DNA of 64,000 nt from Ctena decussata. Taxonomy: Eukaryota > Mollusca > Bivalvia > Lucinida > Lucinidae. The position numbers and the translations under genes are program-made. The stretch covers positions 22,879,903-22,943,902 of the forward strand of contig OZ022506.1 of NCBI GenBank assembly GCA_963989385.1, in the 5' to 3' direction. The number at the start of each line of letters is the position of its first letter. Positions within the stretch are counted from its first letter, which is position 1. The notes below the pieces were generated by a model. The model ran no database searches, was not told the origin of the DNA, and worked only from the letters and a program-made list of their open reading frames with translations. This document shows, piece after piece, positions 40,962-51,839 of the stretch.

Positions 40962-41343
40962 ATTAGTAGGTTATGAAATATAAATCTGATTCCAATCAAC
41001 AGTTTGTTTCTTTCTGAAAGAGTGACTCCATTTCGGAAGGGCTTTGCCGTCGAGGGGAAAACCATAACTCACAACGGCTATTTTCAAAACATAGGGGGAA
41101 ACATGGTGTGAAGACACATATTAATTTTATCAGACGTTTATTGGCCTGAATGAATCAATGCTGGGAACGCAACGATAATCAGAAAACAGAGGAGTAGAAT
41201 AAGGCAAGGTGGACCATTATTTTTCTTTCACCTGCAAGACCCCATAAATCGGTTTTAAGCTTTATCTGTTCAGGTGTTCACATTTATCACTATAGTGTTG
41301 ACTACAAACACCTGCAATCTTAGTTTCAAATGAGACAGTATAT

Positions 41344-41579
41344 GAGCCGCGACACGAGAAAACCAACAATGTGGTTGTTTGCACTGCGCAGACTCAGATC
41401 AGCCTGGGCATCCACCCACTCTGATCAGAGACTTCACTTAGCGCTTGAAGGATAGCTAAGGGTTTAAGCTACCTTCATGCGGATAGCGAAGATTCTGATC
41501 AGACTGGGCGGATGCCCAGGCTGATCTGAGTCTGCGCTGGGCGCACAACCACATTGTTGGTTTTCTCACGTCGCGGCTC
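41344..41579. mobile_element. Family A palindromic MITE, copy 7
   Basis: 236-bp copy with intact ends, flanked by TAT on the left and ATAT on the right. Confidence 0.9.
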
Positions 41580-41624
41580 ATATATTATAATGTATGAATG
41601 CAGCTCCATGTTTCATCGTCATTT

Positions 41625-41818
41625 CAATGAAGGGGTATAACCCTCCTGACTGCCTGTTGGCGTCCGAGGAAGACGTAGTCCTTTTAAAATGGGATCTTCT
41701 CTTAAAGAGAAAGACATCGCTCCTAGAGGAGCATAATTCTTTAAGGGTCGACCCCTACTTAGAAGAACGGCAAACATGAACACGACAGTGTAACCTCTTC
41801 TGAAAGTGTACCTATTCA
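41625..41818. mobile_element. Family F palindrome-centred MITE, copy 5
   Basis: CATCGCTCCTAGAGGAGCAT palindrome and a TGAAAGTGTACCTATTCAC end. It shares the long body GTCCGAGGAAGACGTAGTCC with 53890-53912. Confidence 0.65.
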
Positions 41819-41904
41819 CTGTAATACTATGGAATTCATTAAGTCAAAGGCATCAAGACTTGATAAAGCTATTTCTTCAATGAACGTTAAGTAAAGTAAA
41901 AAGA

Positions 41905-43130
41905 TAGGCAAAGATCATGAATTAACACAATCAAATTCCACATTCCGCTCTCAAAACCAATAGGGAAAGAAACACATACACACAGAAATTTACACAAGTT
42001 TACGAAAAACAGACACAGTACACCGAATGAGCAGCTGTTTCAAAACAGATGGTCCTTCATCTACCCCAATAACAGCATCAACATCCATTTTTACATAGTA
42101 TTTATTTTAATCACAAAACAAAACAAAACAAAAGGCAGATTTGCATTAATACAGGTGACCAAAACCACCAAAGACCATAGACAAGCGGACACAGCAGAAT
42201 ATAACATCAAGGAACCGTAACAAAGGTACCGCCTTGGAACGGTCAGCAAGTGGTTACTGGAGGGGGGGGGGGCTTAAACTTGTTTTACGTGGCCCAAACC
42301 TCGCCTTCTGCTTCTGAAGTGGTTTGAAACATTAAGTTGTTTGGTCCGCATGAAGGTTTCCTAAATCATCAATGAATCATCACCGGAAACAAACAAATCA
42401 CGGATAAGGCCTATGATAAATCAGAGATAAGGACTCAACGGAAAGAACGTATTGCGACACCAGGAGAACCCTGGGGAGTCAGACAACACCACTGAAATAC
42501 CGAAGCAAAAGAAAACTATCAGTTGAACCCAAATAAACAAGCAACAGACAAAGTAAACTCCGGCCCCAACCAACTAAATTAAGTAGCTTTATGTCGGGCC
42601 CATCATTGAGTCTGATGCCTGACCAACCGGCGTGCACTTAAAGAGGGAAGCAAGGTTTTAACCATAATTGGGTTAACCACTAAAGATGCAGACTGTAGGA
42701 TTGCATTTATATTATATCTAATTCGTTTGTAACGAACGATTATTTTCCTGAATTGATCAGTAAAATCAGACATGCCTACAATTTTTTTTTAATTTTAAGA
42801 CTAAGTCACTATAAAATTCTGGCGCCGATAGGCCCTGTTGTCAAAACGTTTTAATCCGACATTGAATTTTGAAACCAATTCATAGTGTCGGCGAAAGAAT
42901 CTTGAAAATGCTTTTCGAAGTATAAAATATCTATAGCTCTGTTGGAGAAGCTAAGCAGTTAAGATTTTATTACGGGCATTGAAGTCAGTTACATGGCTAG
43001 ACACTCTAGCAAACCGAACAAATTGAGAAATGTAAATCCCGTAAGAGGTAGAACGGGGAACATAACCATCCAAAAATGGAAAATTTACTATGTCAAAATC
43101 AAAGTAAGTTGTTCATAGTCGCTGAAGTGC
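41905..43130 (-). mobile_element. DFDIVNFPF-type retroelement, 3' part, decayed
   Basis: The minus strand carries, from right to left, DFDIVNFPFLDGYVPRSTSY, YGIYISQFVRFARV, RRHYELVSKFNVGLK and a frame-broken NPIMV segment with GCACGCCGGTTGGTCAGGCA. An about 690-bp 3' UTR follows, ending GTGGAATTTGATTGTGTTAA near 41915. Several stops and frameshifts interrupt the frame. The UTR contains one copy of the CTATGGTCTTTGG block that is amplified in the copy at 61957. The RT core is missing. Confidence 0.75.
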
Positions 43131-43139
43131 ATGAAGTTT

Positions 43140-44280
43140 CAACACAGTCAAGTATTGTTTGTAGTTTTAAAGGGCTGTTGATATTTTGTGGAAAGGCACA
43201 GCTACTACTGGACTAGTACAACTAAGGCGACTAAGACTAAAGACTAAACGCTATGCCAAAAACTAACGATGGCGGATTGTCTGACAAGTTTGCGAAAACG
43301 AAATTCCCGACTTCAGAAACCTTTGGTGGCATATATAAGGTCTCTAAGTTCGAGAACAAAGTTTTCCAGTTTCTTTCTTGAATAGTAATCAAATAATAAA
43401 TCATAATCCCTTCTTTTCAAATAAAGCAAAAAAGGAAAACGAGCTAGATCCGCCACGCTTTGTTATTTATTTAACCGTGTCCAATCACGTGTATTTCACC
43501 GTTGCGCATAGTTGTACATCTTTACTAAAAAGAGTTGTTGTTATTCATTTGTGTGATTGACATTTGGGTTGAAAATGGCTGAACAAGTCAGTGGAACAAG
43601 CATGAGTAGGATGAAAATTCGAGTGGAAAAGTCCTCCGAGGGCGAGAAAGCCTTGGAGTGTTTTCTACCTCTAGTGGGTTGACTGGGCAGTCGGGTCGGG
43701 CGATGGTGATGGGTAGCTTTCAGTACTGGTGCGTCCTACTTATTTGGATTATTTTGGGGCAATGACCGGCAGTGCTTGCTATCTTGCAGTAGATACGGGA
43801 AGGGTTGTTTGGACGTTTTTTTCTCATCTGTCCTTTCTCCTTTCTCGCCTACTCTCTGGGAGACGGCTCGATATAGACTGAAATACTATCTCAAAGGGCC
43901 GTGAAAACCTAAACGACCAAACAACTAATTACCTCCCGCTGCCATTGTCGTAAACAAAGAAATATTTTTTTTAAAAAATCCTACAACTACATATAGTACC
44001 CTGGTGCAATGGTATGAGAATCGGACCTGTATATGGGCTCCGGCTGAAAGCAAATATTTTTAAACATCTTAACGCGTTACAGCTCTTTATTTTCCTTCTC
44101 ACTCCTCCCCCCACCCCCACCCCCCCCCCCCAAAAAAAAAAGAAAAAAAAAAAAAAAAGGGAAAACGAAATTATCAATGGAATGGTTTCATTAGTTTTCA
44201 TCACCTCCAGAGCCTTCAATTTTTCTCATTGTTTTGCAAAATTTCGTAGCATGCGGGGCAAATCGGATATTTTGCCAATT
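43140..44280. other. Gap with SINE-like fragments and a C/A tract
   Basis: 43850-43925 holds GGGAGACGGCTCGATATAGACTG followed by GACTGAAATACTA-like words, also seen at 53470 and 50190, which is a SINE tail fragment. 44105-44160 is a poly-C run followed by poly-A. No exon recognised. Confidence 0.4.
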
Positions 44281-44283
44281 CTA

Positions 44284-44554
44284 GTAAGCTCCTAACAGTG
44301 TAGAGCCTATATAAATATACTGCGATAGTGACCTAGCATACACATTTTTCCCCAATGCCTCCAACAACGGGTCCTTCCCAGCGGCTCCGCGGAACGAATC
44401 CATAATAGAACCGTCTGGGTGCCCGAGTCCGTCTGTCATCTGTGTCAAATTCAAAGATAGTGTGCACGTTGTTCCTGGGATCGGTATCCGACCTAGCCGC
44501 CCCAAAACGTGCCTGAGTACGATCGATAGATTGGGGCCTCGGTTTAAATTATCA
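44284..44554 (-). CDS. Possible 3'-terminal exon of an unknown gene
   Basis: The minus strand shows an excellent acceptor (cttcttctattccag|ATGATAAT) followed by an open frame of about 89 codons to a TAG at 44282. In phase +2 it reads DDNLNRGPNLSIVL, then GRLGRIPIPGTTCTLSL, GHPDGSIMDSFRGAAGKDP and YARSLSQYIYIG. I do not recognise the family. Against it: the plus strand is open over the same bases, no upstream exon with matching phase was found (a possible exon near 44653-44773 with donor GTCTT|GTAAGT has the wrong phase), and no AATAAA was seen just downstream. Confidence 0.25.
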
Positions 44555-44990
44555 TCTGGAATAGAAGAAGAGCGAAACGTCGAAATTTATGACAAGAACG
44601 CTCATACGAATGGCTAAGCAATGCTTTGTGTAAAGCGCTCAATAGACTTACAAGACCAGCACCACTATCCGAGGTATAGGTCCAAATGCAACATAATTGC
44701 ATGTAAAACTCTTCGAAGAAAGCTTCAGAATAGAATAGAATGACGGCATTAGGAGAATAAGTTGCAGAGTTCTAGATGCGAGTGGGCAATGGGTGACAAG
44801 TTTTGTCAGATCTGTTAATAAACCCCTCATCCGAACCGCCTCAACGAGGCTGGGTGAGGGACCACAAGCCTGTCAGTTCATCTGCCGTCACACTGTGTCT
44901 GGGCAGGCTTAGACATACTAAGCGGTTAACCTGGTTCCCAATACTGAGTGCACATACTTCCGCCAGTAACAGACAACTACCCTTGCCGGC

Positions 44991-45310
44991 AGCCCGCTAG
45001 CGCAGTCGGCAGCGCGTCAGACTGCAGGTCAAGGGGTCCTGAGATCGATTCCCAGACAGGCCACATCACGCTCGCGGAGACTGATCATGAAATATTTTCT
45101 ACGGTCATTCATTCCCTTCTGCTGATTCAAGAAGGGCAGTTGTCATTTACTGGCGAAAGTATGTGAACTAAGTACTGGTTAAACGTTTAGGAGATCTAAT
45201 TAAAATCTTAAAGAGCTTCTTCGAGAGCAGAGAACACATTCGAAAGAAGGAACATGGGCCATACCATGGAACAGTGTCATGGAATAGTTTGAGTAGGTTA
45301 ACTGACCGCC
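44991..45310 (+). mobile_element. tRNA-derived SINE, plus orientation
   Basis: Clear pol III promoter words in a tRNA-like head: CTAGCGCAGTCGGCAGCG (A box) and GAGATCGATTCCC (B box), with CAGACTGCAGGTC between. The body has ATGAAATATTTTCTACGGTC and a tail shared with 14875-15015. It forms an inverted pair with the next SINE. Confidence 0.7.
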
Positions 45311-45344
45311 TAGACATGACCTTAGCTGTTTACTTGGCCGTAAA

Positions 45345-45524
45345 TGCTCAACAAAACAAACAAACTCACAACTGCCCTTAAGTCAGCGGAAGGGAGAGAA
45401 TGAGCGTAGAAAATATTTCACGACCAATCTTCACGACTGTTCAGGGGCCGGGCTTTGGAATCGAACTGGCGACCGCTTGATCTGCAGACCGACGTGCTGC
45501 CGACTGCGCTAGACGGCTCGGTAG
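45345..45524 (-). mobile_element. tRNA-derived SINE, minus orientation
   Basis: Complement of the same family: the head CCGAGCCGTCTAGCGCAGTC lies at the right, the B-box region GGTTCGA-like (complement of AATCGAACTGG) at 45460, and the body CGTAGAAAATATTTCACGAC matches the plus copy. Tails face each other with about 35 bp between the elements. Confidence 0.7.
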
Positions 45525-45587
45525 GACACATGTCAAATTCTGAGGGTACCAAACTCTCTGCATAGGGTAAAGGTGATTTCTAGAATC

Positions 45588-46490
45588 TCCACATGTAACG
45601 CCTTTCGTGCCTGAACTGGTCCTCCATGTGTGAACGAGACCTTAGCATGTAAATGGGCGGTTCATCAATGAAAACAACGAAAACAACAAAAAATAAAACA
45701 GGTAATGTGAATTGAATCTCCTCCAGTGACCGGGTCCTCCATGGTCGGAAAGGATTCACCACGAGTGAACGAAACCGTTATAGGTGAACCAAACAAGAAG
45801 ATGTAAACTTGATCTGCACGTGTGAACATGTATTCTACGTCTGACAGGGCCTCCATGTATGAACATTTCTGCTTGTTAGAATGGCTTCTCCAGGTGTGGA
45901 CGAGATACCCACATATAAACGGGACGGGACGTGTGACCGAGATAGGTACATATGTACGTATGAACGGGACACCCACCTGTGAAAAGGTGCTGCACGCTAG
46001 ATGGAGACTTTCGCGGGTCCTGTATTTTTCAAAGATCCAGCACGTAAAACGGGACATGCAGTCTGATTATCCAAGTATGCAAGGGATCGCCACAGGCGAA
46101 CGGACAATCCATGGTTGAACGGGCTCTGCGCCTGTGAAGTGTAAACGGGACCTCCACGTGTTAACGGGATCCGCATGTGAGAAAGGAACCTTCATTTGTG
46201 AACGAGTCGTCCATATGTGAGCAGGAACTGCATTTGCGAACAGGACCGCCACCTGTACATGGATCTTCCACAAGTGAACGGACCTCCACATGTGTATTGG
46301 ACCGCTACATGTGAACGGGGCCTGCACAAGTGAACGACATCTGCAAGGCTGTACCTGCGAAAGGGAACTACATATGCGAACGGGATGTCCATATAGGAAC
46401 GGGGCTTGCATTTTTCAACGGATCCTCTACGTGTTAATGGGACTGTCCATGTGTGAACGAAACGTGAATGTATGAACAGGACCTCATTCC
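45588..46490 (+). repeat. Degenerate 19-bp minisatellite
   Basis: About 900 bp built from a 19-base unit with consensus near AACGGGACCTCCACATGTG. Between 46144 and 46480 some 17 consecutive units are clear. Left of that the array is more interrupted. 19 is not a multiple of three, so every frame has a 19-residue period, which explains the overlapping 98-130-codon frames on both strands. They are not genes. Confidence 0.8.
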
Positions 46491-46576
46491 GATGTAACAT
46501 TTAGGCTCAGATGCGCGATACGTGAATATTATACAAGTTTCTATCACAAATATGTTTGGACTGTATTGACAAGTTT

Positions 46577-46800
46577 CAAGGAAACATAGCGAGTTGCGAC
46601 TCTAGACTGACGCTAGATGAATCCCCCTCCCAAGGAAAAAATGCTATACCATCTGGCAGAATATTCGTATTTGATACTGACCATTGATTTCTTCCAACTA
46701 TACAGGTAGAATCTCCGGATAACCTTCGGCAGTTCTCCGAAACCAGACGACAACAGGCGATAATCGCAGGTGTCAAATTAATCCCTAAGGCTAAATACTC
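46577..46800 (-). CDS. Unassigned ORF, possible terminal exon
   Basis: An open minus frame of about 74 codons reading GINLTPAIIACCRLVSEN, then RRLSGDSTCIVGRNQW, NILPDGIAFFPWEGD and a stop after LAMFP. It is more protein-like than most chance frames here (Cys, Trp, Gly mix) but matches no family I know, has no convincing acceptor, and its last 40 bases belong to a segment duplicated at 49780-49857. Confidence 0.2.
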
Positions 46801-47480
46801 TTAAAAATTATGGCTTTAACTGAATTTCATTCCCGAGTCAGTTGATGAAAAATCTAATTTCAGTAGTAGTACATGAATCAGTCTTACAACTCAACTTCTT
46901 TTTTTTCTCTTTTTTTTTTTTGGGGGGGGGGGGGGGTGTATAGGTCTAAAACTATACGATAGAAGACAACTTATATACTGTGATTAAAGGATTTATTCAT
47001 TATTTGAGTCTCTATTTCGTATCGCAGGTGAAATTTCAAACCGACTGAACAAACAAACAAACAAAATGATTTCTTTACGTTTGTACTTCGATGAAAAAAT
47101 AAATAAAGAAATAAATCGAAGAGTATATGAAAGTAACCAGGTGATAAATAAATTAACCCATTAATGCCTGGCGTCCCATATATAGAGCATAGGCAAACAG
47201 TGCAGACCACGATCAGACGCAGGAAAACACGGCGTCTTAACAGGCTCTACATTGCATTACACAAATGGGTATTTCTCCTATAAAAATGATAAGAATAAAC
47301 TAAACCAGACACCCCTTAACTGACATATGGACCCATTCATTTGATAGGGATAGAATATTCCACTGGGCAAAATGGGTTCATCAATGAAATAAACAAATGT
47401 TCTATAATTGATGTCTTAATTTCAAATTAAATAGATAAAAATTCTGTATTTTAATTCCTTCATTTCAACTTAAAACAGTT
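46800..47480. other. Gap, no supported feature
   Basis: Contains a poly-T then poly-G tract (46899-46936) and AT-rich sequence. TAATGCC..GACGC..GGCGTCTTAACAGG words at 47162-47245 recur at 23390-23445, so a further minor repeat is present. Confidence 0.4.
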
Positions 47481-47487
47481 ATTTCAG

Positions 47488-47690
47488 AGTAGTCCCAGTT
47501 GCTCTGTGGGTTAGGCGCTGGCTTACAGATCAAGCGGACCCGGGTTCGAGCCCCGCTTGAGGCGAGAATCTTTTCTACCGTAAAAGGGGTTCCATTGCAC
47601 ACAGCCTTTCATAATCCCTCTGCCGTCGTCTTGATATGACTGAAATACTGTTGAACAGGACGTAGAATTACAAATCATCCATCCGTCATC
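47488..47690 (+). mobile_element. tRNA-derived SINE, well-preserved copy
   Basis: The head GTCCCAGTTGCTCTGTGGGT..GCGCTGG and a perfect B box GGTTCGAGCCC make a clear tRNA-like 5' part. The body GGGGTTCCATTGCACACAGC, core ATATGACTGAAATACTGTTG and tail ATCATCCATCCG match the copy at 10258. Confidence 0.8.
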
Positions 47691-47952
47691 AGTTATTTCA
47701 TGATTTTTTCTACGCGCCCTGACATATAGTTTTGAGTATTATATATTAATCTCAAGCCATTCACGCTATTAATTTCAATGTAATAATAAGAAAATAAAAG
47801 GTAAATTATCATTGGTTTCATTTACCCCATGTTTGTAAAATCTCGCCATTTATCGAGATAAGACGCGTTATTTGAGCGTTAGGCGCATAGGCGGAAACAT
47901 CAAAAAGTCTTTTCCCAAATTGCCTTCGTCGTCTTTAGACAATATATATATT

Positions 47953-48154
47953 TGACCGCGACAAGACACAATATACAAAGTGGCATGTGCGCTAAGCGAA
48001 GACTTAGATCAGTCTGGGCATCCGCCAATCATGATGAGACCCTAAGCTACCTTTTAAGCGCATAGCGGAGACTCTAATCAGAATGGGCGAAGGTCCAGGT
48101 GGATCTTAGTCTTTGCTGGTCGCACATGCCACTTTGTTTTGTCATGTCATGCCA
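47953..48154. mobile_element. Family A palindromic MITE, copy 8 (decayed)
   Basis: About 202 bp. Both ends are eroded (TGACCGCGACAAGACA; GTCATGTCATGCCACA) and the centre has a deletion. Confidence 0.75.
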
Positions 48155-48199
48155 CATTTATTGCGACACGGTACTGTGGACGCGTGCCGTGTCATTTGT

Positions 48200-48746
48200 A
48201 TTGTTTATTTAACGATGAATACCCCAGTTACATAAATCGACAAATTTGAGCCTTGTTGAAGTATTTTCACTTTAAACATATGAGAAAACAAACACGCGTT
48301 AACATGAAAACCGTCTGTGAAAAACAGCCAGCAAACAAAAATAATCTAACGCTACAAAAGGATACAGTTTTCTGGTTCTTACGAAGAAAACTGTACTACA
48401 TCTTAAGTCCGCCGAATGTTTATTTTCAAACCCAAACAACAAATAAGTAAAAATAAAGTTCTTCTTATGTACCAAAGCAGACATCCCTTGCAAAGAAATT
48501 GAGAAATAAAAATAAATTAAAAAAAAAGATACTGAAAAATAACATTGCAAAAAAAAAATAAAAAGAAAAAAAAATGACAATAAATAAATTATTAGCTTGT
48601 TAATATAAAGACAACTAGATAATACAATTTCATAAAGTTCATGATAAACAGAAGTAGTAAAACTGTTTTGCTAACATACTACTGATTTAAGGCGAATTCA
48701 GACAAATGATTACAGATACATGGAGAGAGAGAGAGAGACATCGAAT

Positions 48747-48778
<32 letters not shown>

Positions 48779-49775
48779 GAGAGAGACTTTGTGTGGCTCT
48801 TTGCCTCGCAAAAACAATCGTTAATGAGCAACAACTGAGCAAAAGCTAAATTTCGAAACACACCGAACTTAATTTACTAATTGGCATTATTCAATCATAA
48901 GATAATTGTCTTTCAATTCGGCACCAGTGATATAAATTATTTCACAAGTTAAAAGAAGTTTCCAGATCGACTTTTCGTCTTCATGTAAAGCTAATTAGAC
49001 CGGATCAAAGACTGAAATTTGAATATGTTTGCATCAATTATTTTTCAGGCGCACGGCTTCAATTTCATTCTTACATCAGAAAACTTTGGTCTACATAATA
49101 GGGCGGCTCTGGACCAGAAAAAAATATTCTTTCACCTTTTAGTTTCAAGCAGGCTGGATGAACCTACATTTGCATAATTTAACTACTTGGAAATTGATTA
49201 CTACAATAGCCAATCATAAATTGTGTATCATACTCTTCATACATAATTATAATCTTCGCCCGAGGCTATTACCTAATGCCGCGTCGTCTATCGCCGAAGT
49301 TTTGACGGAAACGACCGGCATACAAAAATCTTTAATTAAAATTTGAACAAATAATGAAAAAAGACCATTTTATCATTTAGCTAGAATAATAAAAATTACA
49401 TCAGATAAAAATATATTCTTTCTTCTTATCTGATCCATTTGTGATGCATAACATTTTGTATCAATTTGATTCTAAATAGGCAGTCGAATTCCTGTGCCCT
49501 AGTTGTTTTGCGGAGTTTTTGTTAATTGTTTAATTAAATTATATACCTCTAGATAATCACCCAAAAAAGACCATTTTGTACTAGTGCTAGAATCAAAATT
49601 AAAACACGATATAAAAGATGAAGAATTTTACTTTCTGATACCGTTTGTGATGTAAAAATATATTAGGAATAATAAAAGTTATTAAGTGATAATGACATTT
49701 CCCCATATTACCCTTGTATACCAAATTGGTTCTCACCTGTAGAAGTACAAGTACGCAGTTTCTTCACTATGAAGA
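48200..49775. other. AT-rich gap with a GA microsatellite
   Basis: Non-coding. A (GA)n run with interruptions occupies 48722-48786. Poly-A stretches at 48519-48575. No exon recognised. Confidence 0.5.
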
Positions 49776-49779
49776 TTCT

Positions 49780-49857
49780 ATCACAAATATGTTTGGACTG
49801 TATTGACAGATTTCAAGGAAACAAAGCGAGTTGCGACTCTAGACTAACCCTAGATAA
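49780..49857. repeat. Duplicate of 46542-46618
   Basis: TCTATCACAAATATGTTTGG through GTTGCGACTCTAGACTAA matches 46541-46610 with about three differences. The match ends at TAGAT(A/G)A on both. Neither copy belongs to a family seen elsewhere in the window. Confidence 0.7.
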
Positions 49858-49859
49858 AT

Positions 49860-50545
49860 AAAATAAAATTCACGTGTCTTGTCTAAGTAATGCAGAAGAC
49901 AACTTTTAAATGAAGGGACCATTTGCCTTTTAAAATTGTCCAGGGGTAGCAAGTTTTTCATTTTAAAATGGTTCCTAACTGGCTAAGTAATGACTTTCAT
50001 CAGACTGCCACTGTTTGGTGTGATGGACTTTCGAATAGGGACAAACTACATCTTCAAGACTAAAATGCTTGCAACAGATCGGCGCGGAGAGTTGGGGAGG
50101 GCGGAGGGGTTGGGTGTCCTGTGGGATTATAATTTTCTCTGCCTCGTCTTTGTCTCAACCCTATCTTTCCTTTCTACTGTCGCGTTGTGAGACGGCTCGA
50201 CGTAACTCAAATATTATTACTCAGTAAAACAAACAACAAACCATCAAACCAAATGCCGATTCAAGTATTGGCATCAAGCCAGTAATATTTTAGGTTTTCA
50301 TTATTTACTGTCACTCAACGTTCAGGACCGCCGTGCAGTGCAAAGTTAATTGTTGACGTCGGCTTAACGAAAGCACTCGTACATCGCATAATCTATCTAT
50401 CACATTTTGAAGTCATACAGGCAACAGCTCTAGCAAAAGAGAGAGCAGTTATCGCTTTGGGCTCGGCCATGTCGTGACGTTACACTTGAACGTTTTGAAG
50501 TTGGAGTGATAGAAGTTACGTTTAACAAATAAGAGTCAATTTTTT
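49860..50545. other. Gap with a short SINE-like fragment
   Basis: GTGAGACGGCTCGACGTAAC at 50188 resembles the fragments at 43860 and 53480. No exon recognised. Confidence 0.35.
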
Positions 50546-50549
50546 ACCC

Positions 50550-50790
50550 TAAGGTGAATGGGTATACTTTCAAAGGAAACAACTCTGCCATTTTCATTTT
50601 TTGCCTCCCTTTTCAACGAGAGTCAAGTGTTAAACAGAATAACTTGCCCCCCCCCCCCCTCTCCCCCCCACGTGCAGAAAAGTTCTTTCCTTTAAGCGCA
50701 GACCCCATTTTAATGGAATTTATCTTCCAAGAAAGCAAATAGGAAGTCACTAACATTGTTGTTGTTCCCCTTTCCAAAAATGGCGGAAAA
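50550..50790. mobile_element. Family F MITE, copy 6
   Basis: GGTGAATGGGTATACTTTCA end, TTTTTTGCCTCCCTTTTCAA body, and GAAAGCAAATAGGAAGTCAC. The central palindrome is replaced by a poly-C tract (50647-50668). Confidence 0.6.
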
Positions 50791-51016
50791 ACATCAACGT
50801 GTACTCTTTTACCTACATATTTTTTTCAGGTGACCTTTAGCCTTTCTTACTTATTGTTGAGGATTGGGGAAATGTTGAGTACAAGTTCTAAACATAATTC
50901 ACACTGAGGTTCAAACTTTCCACGCGCCTCGTATTGTTACAAAAAGTCCAGGCTTCCACTCGTCTCTGTAGGCCTCGTTTTAATTTAGCCATATACCTAA
51001 ATCTTGGGCCACTGCT

Positions 51017-51194
51017 CACACCGGGTAGGCGGCAATCGAAAACGCTCTTAACAATCGATTAACGCGGGTCAAAAACCGTTAAAAACAGCGTTTTCGATTG
51101 CAAATTCGGGACAATCGAAAACGCTGTTTCTAATGGTTTTTGACTCGCGTTTGTCGACTGCATGAGCGTTTTCGATTGCCTCCTACCCGGTGTG
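51017..51194. mobile_element. 178-bp TIR MITE with 5-bp target-site duplication
   Basis: The ends CACACCGGGTAGGCGGCAAT and the complement of AGGCAATCGAAAACGCTC-type sequence pair over about 31 bp with one mismatch. CTGCT lies directly outside both ends (51012-51016 and 51195-51199). GCGTTTTCGATTG occurs four times in alternating orientation, so the interior is itself palindromic. Confidence 0.8.
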
Positions 51195-51654
51195 CTGCTG
51201 GTGTAATATTAAAATTTGAACCTGCTGAAAAAATGACGCAACTGGCCACTTTTCAATGTTGAATATCGACCCATAGAGCATTTTTCAGTGTTGAAAATTT
51301 ATCTGGGTCAAGTTTCAACATTGAGAATTGACGCGTGGGGTCATGTTTTCACGGGGTCAAAATTTAATGTTATCCGGCTCAAGAACCTCGGGGCGAATAC
51401 CCCATCATTTAAAGTTTACATTGTAGTATACAAATCAGTTTTCCCGATTCAATATGATTTATATTTGATGTGACGCAAAGGATGTAAATTTTTATCAGGT
51501 TTGGCAACGTCGAAATCTACAGTCACATTGGACGCTTCAATGGATATATATATAGCCCTTCACTATTCTAAACAGTGAGTTTAGTCTTTAGTCAATAGCC
51601 GATAGCAGCATTAGTTGTACTAGTCCACTAGGAGACTAGAAAAAACACTAAATT

Positions 51655-51708
51655 TGAGCCACGACACGACAAAACCAACAAAGTGGCATGTGCACCAGAC
51701 GAAGACTT
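51655..51708 (+). mobile_element. Family A MITE, left-end fragment (copy 9)
   Basis: Only the first 54 bases remain (GAGCCACGACACGACAAAAC through CGAAGAC). The rest is absent. Confidence 0.75.
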
Positions 51709-51839
51709 AAACAACTTATTCATCCTATTCAAAAAGCTATTTCAGTATATTCAAGACAAATGTATTGTAGGCTACAAAACGTAAAATAAATTCATACACC
51801 AAAATTCACAGTGTACCTCTCCAGCTTCATAGACATTTA

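Noticed and set aside
44653..44773. Possible exon with acceptor gcatctag and donor GTCTT|GTAAGT on the minus strand
   Set aside because: Its only open phase does not match the following candidate exon at 44554-44284.
45665..46500. Overlapping 98-130-codon ORFs with Trp/Arg/Ser-His-Val-like periodicity
   Set aside because: A 19-bp minisatellite explains all of them on both strands.
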